Of a stretch of DNA of 64,000 bases, positions 12,143 to 22,964 are shown in pieces. The DNA is from Mya arenaria. Its lineage: Eukaryota > Mollusca > Bivalvia > Myida > Myidae. The stretch is from positions 262,001 to 326,000 of the forward strand of contig NC_069131.1 in NCBI RefSeq assembly GCF_026914265.1, given 5' to 3'. Within the stretch, counting starts at the first letter, position 1. Every line of letters starts with the position of its first letter. The notes under the pieces were generated by a model. The model was not told the DNA's origin. It saw only the letters and a program-made list of their open reading frames with translations, and searched no databases. The position numbers and the translations under genes are program-made.

Positions 12143-12689
12143 ACGCTTATTCTGATTCTGCTTCACACAAAATCTGCATAAAACTTCGTCGCCCAACATA
12201 AAAGGTGTTTAAACATGAAAAAATCGGCCGTATAATACCCATGTAAGTGCAGTAGCGGTCGAAAAGATAAATAATGCAAATATTCAATAACAATTAGCTA
12301 AAACAGGTACAAGAATGGTAAACTTGGGCCGAAAACACAGTTTCAAGTCTCGCAATTTTCTATTTTCACTTTGTAAACAATCAATCGTTCAGCTTATACA
12401 TTCAAAAACTTTTTTGTAAATGCCTCTAGAGACATAGGTTAAAAAACCGAGAGACGCTTACACGTGTGGTCTCCGGGTAGGGGTATTTATATTGCGAGAA
12501 AGGTGATATAACTTACTTACCAGGTGAAAATACATCCTTGAAACACCAAAATTCAGTTCAACGCCGCCATTTTATTCGGCTTCACACAATTTCCCTCACT
12601 TAAAATTCGGCGAACATATTTCACGTTGGACCCCCTGGTTATATCCCCTGATTACACAGCACAAAATTATTCAGGAGATTTAAATAACA

Positions 12690-13605
12690 CAAAGAGCAAA
12701 TTGGTGCCATTGGATTTGGGTCATAAATACTTAGCTTTACAAAAGATGTTTGTCAAACACTATGGCCCCCCATGAGCGCCATGTTGTCAAGAATATTTGG
12801 ACAATTGAACGAAATATGCATGGACCGAAATGACAGCTGATTTGTCATTGACATTGGATGCCTTTGAGGCAGTTTTGAAATTATGATAATTCAAAGTGTG
12901 GGTATAGTAGGTACAGTTTTTAATCATGTTCAGATGATGACTGGTATTTGCAGATAAACTTGTATCCTCTTAGCAGCAGAAAATATATAAATGTAATGTA
13001 ATTTTAATGACCAATATGAATTGTGACCTTGACCTTTAACTCTATGACCTCAAAATCCATACAATCATCTTCTGGTCACCCACAACCTAAATGTCAAGTT
13101 TGAGGGCCATGGTTGCAGGCATTGTCAAATTATCACTCGAACAACCCTTTTGCATTCAAGGTCACTGTGACTTGACCTTTGACCTTATGGTCCCCTAAAA
13201 TCAACAGGGGTCATCAACTGGTCAGGCGAATCCTTCATGTCAAGTTTGATGACCATAGGTCCAGAAATTGTCTATTTTGTGTTCAAGGTCACTGCCCAGC
13301 CTTGATGACAAGTTTGATGACAATAGGTCCAGGCATTATTGAGTTATCACTCTGACAAGCTTTAGATAGAATTTCCCCATTAAAGGTCACTCTGACCTTG
13401 ACATTTGAACTGATGACCCCTTAAATTAATAGGGGTCATTTACTGGTCAGGCCCAACCTTCATGTCATGTTTGATGACAAAAGGTCAAGGAATTGTCAAG
13501 TTATCACTTGGACAAGCTTTTGTTTACCGACAGACCAACTGACTGACCAACCGACATGTGCACAGCAATATACCCCCTTTTCTTCAAAGGGGAGCATAAA
13601 AAAAC
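12690..13605. repeat. Dispersed bivalve repeat of the 'GACCTTGACC' type
   Basis: Blocks of GTGACCTTGACCTTTAAC, GGGGTCATCAACTGGTCAGG, TTCATGTCAAGTTTGATGAC and GAGTTATCAC recur about three times, and the run ends in TATACCCCCTTTTCTTCAAAG. This arrangement is a known high-copy dispersed repeat of bivalves. The 12690-12900 segment (ATGGCCCCCCATGAGCGCC) usually accompanies it. It holds no coding sequence. Confidence 0.65.
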
Positions 13606-13734
13606 ACCAATACATTTCAAAACATTTGCACTTGGCGGTAATATTTTCACTTATTGATAAATACAAAAATGAATTCAATTATTTTCAGAGATTTTATAGA
13701 ACTTTGCCAATCCATAATCAAACTTAATTAAATT

Positions 13735-14834
13735 CAGAACTGAGTTGAGTTGAGTTCCATTTATTTGTATAATATATTGCCAATTGTTATTTTACCATGC
13801 AATCTGATTGGCTTCAAAAGAAGGAAAAGATGCAAAGGGAAAGACAGGCGCAATGTATTGGACTGAAGATTATGAACATTATGTTTTCAACAGAAAATGG
13901 AAGGAATTGTGTTGTGCAAGAGAAATGGTTGACAGTCTTAAGCATTTAATTCTATGAAGGCAGAAGGGTGCCCATGTTGGCCTCAATAAGGGCAGAAGGT
14001 TTCTTCAAAAAAAAGGACAGGGTGCAGCCCCTTCCAAACTCTTTAAAACCCTACATGCAAGGTACTTATAATAATACCATACGGTACAGAATTCAGTCAA
14101 TTAACATTTTTTGGATTGTAAGTATTTTTTTTTTGGTTTTTGCATAGACTAGATGTAGGGTCATTATCTCTGCTGATACTAGTACTAGTAGAAAAAGATA
14201 CTAGTTTGGTATTATGGTACATACCATTTTCGAATAGACATTCAAATATGGTAGTAAACAGGCTTCCACTGGACATAAAATCGTAACAATGCCATTTATA
14301 AAATTATTAAACATCGTAGTAAATAAATACTGCCTCAATGCACATACACAGTAGACATTTACATGTTTCAATGACTCATTATAGTTTAAGGGATGAATAA
14401 ACGTCCACTAGTATTCTAGCCTGCAATGCATGTATTAATAGTCAGTATCTAAATTGAACTTTCTGTTTACCTGTATATCATAAGTCTTGCAAAATTTCAA
14501 ATGAATCCAATATTATTTTGTTATTTCCCCGATCGTTCATTTATATTTACGCCCATATGCAAACTTGTTGTGACGTCATGATTTTCTATTTTTATCAAGG
14601 GGTCCTCTCAAGGACCTCCTCTCCTCTGTTCACTATTTAACTTCAGGAACAAAGCAAGTTATGGTCAATCAGCATGTTATAAAACACAATTATTAGTAGA
14701 GCTGCAACAATTCACTAAAAGCTTGATTCGATTCAAATCCGATATCAAACATGTCAAATCGATTATTTCCGATTCAATTCATGTTTTACTTATCGTTGCT
14801 ATTTAATATTATTAATAAGTGGTACTGTATATTT
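13735..14834. other. No gene seen; retroposon tail and degraded repeats
   Basis: The stretch starts with GAGTTGAGTTGAGTTCCATT (about 13742), which read on the minus strand resembles the AACTC-type tail of a retroposon. At about 14700-14800 there is a degraded ATTCGATTC-rich repeat. No credible exon is visible. Confidence 0.35.
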
Positions 14835-15193
14835 AAAGCTGCACTCTCACAGATATACCATTTTTACAACTTTTTTTATTTTTTGTCTTGGAAAGAGCAT
14901 ATTTTGGGGTAAATATCTGCAAACCAATAATATAGGATTGCTGACAAAAAATCAGATCAAAGATTTTCATATTTCCGTTCAAAAATTAATGTTTTAGCTT
15001 AATCTGTTACTAACGGTGTAAGAAAAATGCATAGAACATCAATTTTTGAACTTAAATTAAAAATTATGCGATCTTATTTTTTGTCAGCAGTCTTATTTAA
15101 CTGGTTTCCTTAGATTTGCGCAAAAATTGTTTCATTCCATGGCAAAAAATAAAAAACTTGTCAAAAACGTTCAATCTGTGAGAGTGCAGCTTT
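14835..15193. mobile_element. Fold-back MITE, copy 2
   Basis: The element is a palindrome of about 359 bp. It starts AAAGCTGCACTCTCACAGAT and ends with the complement ATCTGTGAGAGTGCAGCTTT, slightly altered. The halves mirror each other through a centre near 15010 (CCGTTACTAACGG-like). It has no coding capacity. The flanks give no clear target duplication. Confidence 0.8.
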
Positions 15194-15204
15194 GTTTATA
15201 AATA

Positions 15205-15484
15205 CACCAGTCAATTGTAGCCACGGCCCCCTAGGTCCGGGGGTATACCGGGGATAGCCGGGAAATGGGCCTTGTTTTTACCTTCCAGGTGGCCCAGCAG
15301 TGCCGGGTGAATGTGGTGGTTTTGTGTTGGCAAAAATATAGCGGGGAATGGGCCTTACCTAGGGTCCCTGGGGTGAGGGGGCATTTGGTGGGGATTTTAC
15401 CATCGGGGTTGGCTGGACCGAAAGTCAAAGTCCCTGCTATTCCCCGGACCTGGGGGGGGGGGGCGTGGTTACAAATGACTGGTG
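15205..15484. mobile_element. G/C-rich MITE of 280 bp
   Basis: The ends are inverted repeats of about 35-40 bp. The left is CACCAGTCAATTGTAGCCAC followed by a C-run and AGGTCCGGGG. The right is the complement of CACCAGTCATTTGTAACCAC followed by a C-run and the same core. The interior repeats GGGAATGGGCCTT. It stands out from its AT-rich surroundings and has no gene; the open frames across it are incidental. Confidence 0.7.
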
Positions 15485-15599
15485 CATTAATCATTTTAAA
15501 TATGAACTAGAACTCCGCGAGTCGGATGTGTCCCCTGACGAATTATTTACTGTCGACATTATAGCTGTTAGATTGGCATTTTATTCATTTATAAACTTG

Positions 15600-17590
15600 T
15601 GCACTGCGATCCCCTTCAATAAGATCTATCTATCTATAAAGTTTCAAGTTGATAACTCTTATAGTTTTTGAGAAATGCCCCGGACAAAATTTAAGCATGA
15701 AAATTAACAAAGGGCAATAACTCTAAAAATATGGCAGCAAGAGTTACGGTTCTTGTGCACTGCACTTGCCCTCAATGAGATCTATATAGCTATGAAGTTT
15801 CAAGTTGATACCTCTTATATTCTTCAAGATATGCCCCGGACAAAACTTTAAGCTTGAAAATTAACAAAGGGCAATAACTCTAAACATATACTGTGAAATC
15901 ATTAATGTTCGTGGGCACATATTTAGAAATTTCGTGGTTTGCCGAAAAAAAACAATTTCGTGGGTACTTGAATTCGTGGATTTTCATTTTTGAAAAAAAA
16001 ATCGAAGATGCGATCGTCCTAGATCGTCTGCATAATATCCACGCGCTGGCCCGTGATTTCCGTCTTCTACGTCACTCGGTTTATGACACTTGCTAATGTG
16101 GTACGACATGCCAATTAGTGCATATACCCATGTCACTTATCGACTTAATTGGGAATAAATGTAATAAAAGAAGATGTACCCTGATCATAAATACAGATAG
16201 GGGAAGCCATTGAATGCCAATTAAGAATTTTGCAAACTGTGAAAACGCCGAAAAGGTGCGTATATTGTCACGTTCGGTGCTTAGTAACCTTCAATATACT
16301 AGTAATCGATTAACTATTTTATTAAATAAAAAAATCGAGTATGGACACTCATCACGCACATCTTGTAAACTTGCAGATTTTCATTAACAGCACACGTTTA
16401 AACACGTGCTTATAACTGTCATTTGCTGCATAAAACACATTTAATTGATTTGGTTCATTATTTGTTAAAAGCAGTTATAATATATTAACAGAATAATGAT
16501 CGTAAGTTATACAGTGAGACAGGTTTTAACACTGTATACTGTGACCTCTGTAAAGAATATACTATGTACGTAACAAGGCAATTGAAAAAGTGAATAAAGG
16601 GTTTATATTTCATGGGATCTTGAATTCGTGGGTCACCCAACCCACGAAAACCACGAACATTAATGACCTACGAACATTAATGATTTCACAGTAGATGCAA
16701 GAGTAACGTTTTTTTTTGCACTGCACTTTCCCTCAATCAGATATACCTACGGAATAAGTTTCAGGTTGATACCTCCTATAGTTTACGAGATATGCCACGG
16801 ACAAAACCTAAGCAAGAAAATTAACAAAGGGCAATAACTCTAAAAATATGGCAGCAAGAGTAACGGTTCTTGTGCACTGCACTTGCCCTCAATGAGATCT
16901 ATCTAGCTATGATGTTTCAAGTTGATACCTCTTATATTCTTCAAGATATGCCCCGGACAAAACTTTAAGCATGAAAATTAACAAAGGGCAATAACTTTAA
17001 AACTAAGAAAGCAAGAGTTACTGTTATTGTGCACTGCACTTGCCCTCCATGAGATCTATCTACATATGAAGTTTCAAGTTGATAACTCTTATATTCTACA
17101 AGATATGCCCCGGACAAAACTTTAAGCATGAAAATTAACAAAGGGCAATAACTCTAAAAATATGGCAGCAAGAGTAACGGTTCTTGTGCACTGCACTTGC
17201 CCTCAATGAGATCTATCTAGCTATGAAGTTTCAAGTTGATACCTCTTATATTCTTCAAGATATGCCCCGGACAAAACTTTAAGCATGAAAATTAACAAAG
17301 GGCAATAACTTTAAAACTAAGAAAGCAAGAGTTACTGTTATTGTGCACTGCACTTGCCCTCCATGAGATCTATCTACATATGAAGTTTCAAGTTGATAAC
17401 TCTTATATTCTACAAGATATGCCCCGGACAAAACTTTAAGCATGAAAATTAACAAAGGGCAATAACTCTAAAAATATGGAAGCAAGAGTAACAGTTCTTA
17501 TGCACTGCACTTGCCCTCAATTAGATCTATCTACATATGAAATTTCAAGTTGATACCACTTATAGTTTCGGAGATATACCCAGGACAAGG
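15600..17590. repeat. 158-bp core-repeat array with GACGCC-rich tail
   Basis: Units recur at 158-159 bp with landmarks GGGCAATAACTCTAAA, GCAAGAGTTACGGTTC, TGCACTGCACTTGCC, GAGATCTATCTA, AGTTTCAAGTTGATACC and ATATGCCCCGGACAAAAC. About two units lie left and nearly six lie right of an inserted element at 15891-16691. The right part is organised as near-identical dimers. It ends in the tail at 17590-17700. The period resembles the roughly 160-bp core repeats of bivalve pearl/Helitron-like elements, but I cannot confirm that link. Confidence 0.85.
15891..16691. mobile_element. TA-flanked MITE (Tc1/mariner-like)
   Basis: The inverted ends start CTGTGAAATCATTAATGTTC at the left and end with the complement at the right. 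TA lies immediately outside both ends (15889-15890 and 16692-16693). The subterminal parts repeat TTCGTGG motifs. The element cuts a 158-bp repeat unit in two, and the host unit resumes directly after it. No transposase is visible. The Tc1/mariner assignment rests only on the TA duplication. Confidence 0.8.
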
Positions 17591-17700
17591 GAAAATGGGA
17601 CGCGGACGCCGCCGACGACGACGCCACCGCCGCTGCCGACGACGCCAGCGCCGCCGTCAGCGCCGCCGCCACCGACGCCGCCGCCGCCGACAAAAGTAAC
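17590..17700. repeat. GCC/GAC trinucleotide-rich tail
   Basis: The stretch consists of permuted GACGCC/GCCGCC triplets and ends the 158-bp array. It parallels the tail at 1638 of the other core-repeat array. Open frames across it (proline/threonine-rich or glycine-rich) are low-complexity artefacts. Confidence 0.8.
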
Positions 17701-17704
17701 CCCT

Positions 17705-18472
17705 TTATGTTGTCTTTTCAGGCGACACAAAAAACTAGGACAGCGTTTCATCAAGAACAAGTTTTAATTAACAAAACTTTCTGTTTACAAAGTAAAATAA
17801 CAACAAAAAAGCATCAAACACTTATAAAATGCATTAATTATCTTCAGATGTGTTGTTTATATCATAACACGTACAAAAAAGGTATTAATCAACATTTTAA
17901 AAACAAGCAATGAGCCAGACGCCTGTGTTTCCAACAGGGACACTATTAAATGCTACATCAGATGATAAATCACATCAGATGTTTACACTGATTATAAAGA
18001 AATTAATCACCGACAGTTTCTTACTTTATGTATGCAAGTAGCTGCAAGTTTAGAAGGTCAACTGATGTTTTTGTGAAGAACAGACACACGCGACACGACA
18101 CACCTACTCACGCTACTTTATCAAACAAATGTCAAAATTGCAACTAAGGGAAGTAACCGACCAATAACAAGAACAATATTTATTTTCAAATAATAGGAGT
18201 TTAAAAACGCACACGGTGGGGGAAAGCAGCCTATCTCAGATCCGACTTAGCAGGCGATCGAAGAAACATTTAGAATTTAGTGCTGTTTAATCTATCTGCA
18301 TTGGGGGTAATCATAGAACGGTCTCAGTGTTTAATCTCAGGACTTCATCGCCCACCAAGTATGAACGATACTGAATATTTTGATGATTTTTACAAGTCCA
18401 TAGATAAAATTGTTGCAAATTATGATCAATATATATTCCTAGGATTTGAACTATGACTGCCTTGTGAAGGAC
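17705..18472. other. No gene seen
   Basis: This AT-rich sequence lies between the core-repeat tail and the hAT element. Short frames are present, but none shows a recognisable domain or splice context. Confidence 0.3.
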
Positions 18473-20269
18473 AGGGGCGTAGCTTGACGAAAATATATGT
18501 GTAGGCCACTTTTGGGGGGGGGGCATGCCCCCCCGCCCCCCGGAAATTTTGTTTAGCTAGGTAATCGTAGGTGCGTTTTAGCGTATATTTCGTTGTTGTA
18601 AAATCATTAATGAGTGCAACAATATCATTTTTTTTACCTTAAATTTATTTTGTACATATTTTTGCTAAAGAAGACAGGTCATAGAAATTAAACATTGACA
18701 ATTTTATCAATTAAATTTCACTCAATATTAATGCATTTTGATGACAGTTAATCATATGTGTATTTGCACAAACAATGCCATATTGATTTTATGTCGCTTT
18801 CTACAGCACATATGACTTTACGGGATCATTAAAAAACTCTAGATTCCGGCATTTTTGCGACGAAAACACATTGATGACGCGGTCAACATCTATGATCATG
18901 CTCTTGTGGCTGAGGACTAGGGCCAAGGATGACAACCTGTCGCTTTTCATTGTCGTTCGCAGGGATAAGAATATTCGTTTCATTCCAATAAACGACCTTT
19001 CACAAGAGGCTGATGTAGGTGGCATAGTAAGAAGAACCTCGAATATTGAAAATATGCACGGATACAGGTCCTTGTTGGTCTAATTCATGGTCTCTTGTAG
19101 TCTCGATACTCCCTCTCACATTCCATTGTGCAATTTCTGTTTTAAATGTGTCAAATGTTTCGTGGAGATCAGGGCGGCCTTAGCAACATAAATTGATGGC
19201 TGCATGTCGTCTTGCAGAATGTCCAGTTTTGAAGGCAATACATGATGTGCACTGTTTCTGTCTTTAAAGCCATTGTACAAGGTTATTCTGAAGTAGTCAG
19301 TTGGTGTTTTGTTTTCGACCAACTCTTCTTGGCAGTGATGGTTGAATGTCGAAGCCTAGTTGAGCCTGAGCTTGTATCCGGTGCTTTCATGAACAGTCCA
19401 TTCCACACATCAGGATCAGCCGTCCAGTCATTGCACAATTTGACAATGACATTTGTTTCTTCCACACCGTGTAGTAGATCATTGCCTTTCTTCTAAAGAA
19501 GATTTGTCAGGTTCACGGTAGTACCCAATATGTGTTGCGCCAATACAAGTAAGATAATGAATTCAAAGCGCAGTACAGTGGACAAATACTGGCCGGCCTT
19601 CTCGTCTCCGTCTTCATTAATAGTTTCAAGTGCGTGTACCACTACGGGGAACGCATTTTAGAACGTTTCGAGTGCGTCCGCACGACTGAACCATCGTGTC
19701 TCACATAACGAGCGAAGTTTATCGCACCGGTTCATTTCCTCTTTCGTTGCGACGTCTCTGGAAAGCTCGTCCTAGAACACTGGTACGTTTTGCTGAATAA
19801 TTAAACAAGAATCCAATGTCCTGAACTGTTGCCATCATAGTTCGGACACTTCTAGCAGTTCTTGTTTGGTATCTTCATCTATTGAAGTCAAAGTGAGACT
19901 TTCAAAATCAGGATACGTAGGACTATGTCCGGCAATATTGGCGCCAGACCGTTTACAATTTCAAATAATAAAGCGCCCGCAAACTTTTACAAAGCCGATT
20001 GGAAATGCCGTCAACGCGCAGAGTACTGACCATATGCAACTTTGAAAATGTATTTTAGAGCAAAGGAAAACGATATACTTGAATATTTGAAATACCCGGT
20101 TTCCGATATATGAAAGCTCATTTGTCGGAATTTCATATTTAAGCCCCCCCCCCCCCCCACCCCCCTATGCCTTCAGTTTTTATTGCAGATTTGGCATTTT
20201 AAATTTTTTCGGTTTTTCTGAAAAATGTGTAGGCCGTGGCCTACACGGCCTATAGGAAGCTACGCCCTT
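18473..20269 (-). mobile_element. hAT transposon, internally shortened and decayed
   Basis: The ends are short inverted repeats: AGGGGCGTAGCTT at the left and, read inward from the right, AAGGGCGTAGCTT. Both subterminal regions carry TGTAGGCC and G/C homopolymer runs. AGGAC lies next to both ends, but an exact 8-bp duplication is not visible. The minus strand encodes transposase remnants (see the pseudogene entry). At 1.8 kb it is too short for a full hAT element, so the 5' part of the transposase is missing. Confidence 0.8.
18801..19960 (-). pseudogene. hAT-family transposase remnant
   Basis: Minus-strand translation gives the C-terminal hAT dimerisation motif TSASCERSFIGMKRIF followed by LRTTMKSDRLSSLALVLSHK, with a stop at 18801-18803. 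Further upstream come LCETRWFSRADALE and LRFEFIILLVLAQHILGTT, which are typical of the RNase H-like catalytic core of the ZMYM1/DUF4371-like hAT branch. A stop directly after RADALETF and breaks between frames show that it is dead. The zinc finger and N-terminal half are not present. The true protein would have cut and joined transposon ends in the nucleus. Confidence 0.8.
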
Positions 20270-20298
20270 AGGACAAATGTACAAATATAGATAAGATA

Positions 20299-20500
20299 TA
20301 TGTGATATTTCGACCTGACTAACATGGTCAAAGTGGCTACTTGTTATCCTGCAAATCATACACCTAGTCGGTATTGGATGTTATACTTACTAATGTATCA
20401 AGAAAATGTTCTGATGTTATTAATTTTAACTGTGGCATTAGTGACTGCCACAACATGATTGGTCTTACTCTGAATTTAACACGGTACCAAAATATAAAGC
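20299..20500 (+). mobile_element. LINE endonuclease fragment
   Basis: The reading DVILTNVSRKCSDVINF then NCGISDCHNMIGLTLN matches the C-terminal part of the apurinic-like endonuclease of non-LTR retrotransposons (…DxxLTN…GxSDxHN). The preceding DLTNMVKVATCYPANHTPS is in another frame, so a frameshift lies near 20370. The fragment is short, 5'- and 3'-truncated, and sits between the hAT end and the THAP remnant. Confidence 0.6.
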
Positions 20501-20508
20501 AAGGTGGA

Positions 20509-20758
20509 TTAGGCTACAGGAGTTTTAGCAATTTGGGGAGTCTCAAAGTGACAGCTACAAAGCTTCGATGATTTGCTGGGTGTCCATTCTTTAGTTACAT
20601 TTTTTTCCGTTTTCATTCACTTTTACAACTCTTGATACTTTGGTCAACCATGCTGTTCTTAATTTGGTATCACTAGGAAAGTGGTAAAAATGACACTCAG
20701 CCCTACGAGATCGGTTGTGACTGCAGCCAGTTGCACAGCAAAAGTCATGTTTTCCCAT
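20509..20758 (-). pseudogene. THAP zinc-finger domain remnant (single exon)
   Basis: From ATG at 20758 the minus strand reads MGKHDFCCATGCSHNRSRR, then CHFYHFPSDTKLRTAW and LTKVSRVVKVNENG. After a frame change in an A-run near 20605 it continues KEWTPSKSSKLCSCHFETPQ and stops at 20511-20509. The spacing C-x3-C … C-x2-H, the FP and the W are the hallmarks of the C2CH THAP DNA-binding domain. The terminal AVPTIF-like box is absent. It could be a host THAP gene exon, or part of a transposase or THAP-hAT type protein. It lies upstream of the hAT remnant in the same orientation but outside its ends. A sequencing error in the homopolymer cannot be excluded. Confidence 0.6.
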
Positions 20759-21012
20759 TGTTTTGACAATTATCCACACTAATTCCGATTTAATATTGCT
20801 GGAAATACATTGCAGTTCATAGATACAGTTAAATACAACAACAATACTGAACAAATGAATTTGCAAACACAAAACTGACACTTGTTTATCGCTTAATCAC
20901 CAATGTAAACAATGTTGGCTTTAACTATCAAATTGGGATTTATACTCTAAAATCGAGTCTGCTGCGTGTATATTTCACAAGACCGGGAACGTCGTAATAT
21001 TTGGCGTCCCGG

Positions 21013-22240
21013 TGGTTGCATGGTTGCGTTGCGTTGTATTTCCAGGAGATTGCTGATGTTGCATTGGCTTTTGGCAATTTGTGGTTGCATGGTTGCGTTG
21101 CGTTGTATTGCCAGGAGATTGCTGATGTTGCATTGGCTTTTGGCAATTTGTGGTTGCACGATTGCGTTGCGTTGTATTGCCAGGAGATTGCTGATGTTGC
21201 ATTGGCTTTTGGCAATTTGTGGTTGCACGATTGCGTTGCGTTGTATTGCCAGGAGATTGCTGATGTTGCATTGGCTTTTGGCAATGTGTGGTTGCAAGAT
21301 TGCGCTGCGTTGTATTGCCAGGAGATTGCTGATGTTGCATTGGCTTTTGGCAATTTGTGGTTGCACGATTGCGTTGCGTTGTATTGCCAGGAGATTGCTG
21401 ATGTTGCATTGGCTTTTGGCAATGTGTGGTTGCAAGATTGCGCTGCGTTGTATTGCCAGGAGATTGCTGATGTTGCATTGGCTTTTGGCAATTTGTGGTT
21501 GCAAGATTGCGTTGCGTTGTATTGCCAGGACATTGCTGATGTTGCATTGGCTTTTGGCAATTTGTGGTTGCAAGATTGCGTTGCGTTGTATTGCCAGGAG
21601 ATTGCTGATGTTGCATTGGCTTTTGGCAATTTGTGGTTGCAAGATTGCGTTGCGTTGTATTGCCAGGACATTGCTGATGTTGCATTGGCTTTTGGCAATG
21701 TGTGGTTGCAAGATTGCGTTGCGTTGTATTGCCAGGACATTGCTGATGTTACATTGGCTTTTGGCAATGTGTGGTTGCAAGATTGCGTTGCGTTGTATTG
21801 CCAGGACATTGCTGATGTTACATTGGCGTTTAGCAATGTGTGGTTGCAAGATTGCGTTGCGTTGCATTGCCAGGACATTGATGATGTTACATTGGCTTTT
21901 GGCAATTTGTGGTTGCAAGATTGCGTTGCGTTGCATTGCCAGGACATTGCTGATGTTGCATTGGCTTTTGGCAATTTGTGGTTGCAAGATTGCGTTGCGT
22001 TGTATTGCCAGGACATTGCTCATGTTGCATTTGCTTTTGGCTATTGATGGTTGCATTGTTACGTTGCGTTGTATTGCCAGGACATTGCTGATGTTACATT
22101 GGCTTTTGGCTATTGATGGTTGCATTGTTACGTTGCGTTGCCAAGATATTACGGATTTTGCATTGACTATTGGCAATTGGTGGTTGCATTATTGCATTGC
22201 CAGGAGATTGCTGATTGTATTGCGGATTTTGCATTGACTA
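21013..22240. repeat. 69-bp minisatellite, about 17-18 copies
   Basis: The unit runs TTGCGTTGCGTTGTATTGCC, then AGGAGATTGCTGATG, TTGCATTGGCTTTTGG, and CAATTTGTGGTTGCACGA. Each unit carries the inverted pair ATTGCCA / TGGCAAT. Five of six frames lack stops in the unit, which yields frames of 236-423 codons on both strands; none has an independent coding signal. Copies degrade towards the right end, where a G-run follows. Confidence 0.95.
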
Positions 22241-22244
22241 TATT

Positions 22245-22275
22245 GGGTGGGGGTGGGTGGGGGTGGGTGGGGGGG
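22245..22275 (+). other. G-quadruplex-prone G-run
   Basis: GGGTGGGGGTGGGTGGGGG continues to a terminal run of seven G. It contains at least four runs of three or more G separated by single T, which is the classical G4 pattern. Confidence 0.8.
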
Positions 22276-22279
22276 TACC

Positions 22280-22960
22280 GGAGAGAAACAGTGGTAAATT
22301 TGTGGAGAACAAAGAGTTCGACGTTAAGTAGTGTCGCTGAGTGTCCAATATGTATAATTTTAGTTTAAATGTTATTTCATTCCCTTTATGTTGAGTTCTA
22401 TAAACGAATGTGACAGATATGTATTTTTTCAAAAGAATAACATTTTGTAAAGTTATGAATGTGGAAGTATCATTTTCTGGATGTGGCCATTTGAAGCGGT
22501 ATCAAAACCTCTGTAATAAATAAACATACATCAATGTGTATGTATTTATCATTAATCAGCATTGTAATCCGGAATATGACATCACGGATTGCTAAACATC
22601 ATCAACGTATTCAAGGATAGTTCAGAGCCTCTGTCATGAATATGCATGAATTAGGTTCTCGTTATATATGTGTAAATATGCATACATCATGTTTCTTATT
22701 GTACATCGATAAATGAGAAACAATAATTTCAAAATGTTTCACAAACAAAAACAATTCCCGGTATGTCACAAATAGTTTTTGTTTACTTCGCCAACGAGTA
22801 TGTTAGTAAATTCAAGTGTGAATATAGAACTTGAAACGCCACTATGCGACGAGACCAGGTTTTCAATATGGGCAATCAGAAATTAAAGCCTATTAATTTC
22901 TTGCATACGTCAGGTAAAAGAAGCAGCCTATAGTAATAGGTCTAAAACCAATATTCTATT
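22280..22960. other. No gene seen
   Basis: AT-rich sequence without exon signals or repeats that I recognise. Confidence 0.3.
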
Positions 22961-22964
22961 TTAA

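Larger units (their letters stand above)
8967..12638. mobile_element. Non-autonomous DNA transposon with about 500-bp terminal inverted repeats
   Basis: The left arm (8967 to about 9462) reappears inverted at about 12143-12638 with only scattered differences. The tips are CCAGGGGGTCCAACG and its complement. TTA lies directly outside both tips (8964-8966 and 12639-12641), which fits a 3-bp target duplication of the PIF/Harbinger kind. The superfamily is an inference, because no transposase frame is visible. The interior carries a nested TTAA element (9509-11010) and a fold-back copy (about 11823-12142). Without the nested TTAA insert the element is about 2.2 kb. Confidence 0.85.

Noticed and set aside
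17537-17767. Proline/threonine-rich or glycine-rich small protein
   Set aside because: The sequence is the GCC/GAC-rich tail of a dispersed core repeat.
18465-20277. Exact 8-bp target duplication of the hAT element
   Set aside because: Only AGGAC(A) is shared near the two ends and it is out of register; an exact 8-bp repeat is not present.
20940-22237. Frames of 236-423 codons on both strands
   Set aside because: All arise from the 69-bp unit, which lacks stops in five frames; no splice or start context favours one.
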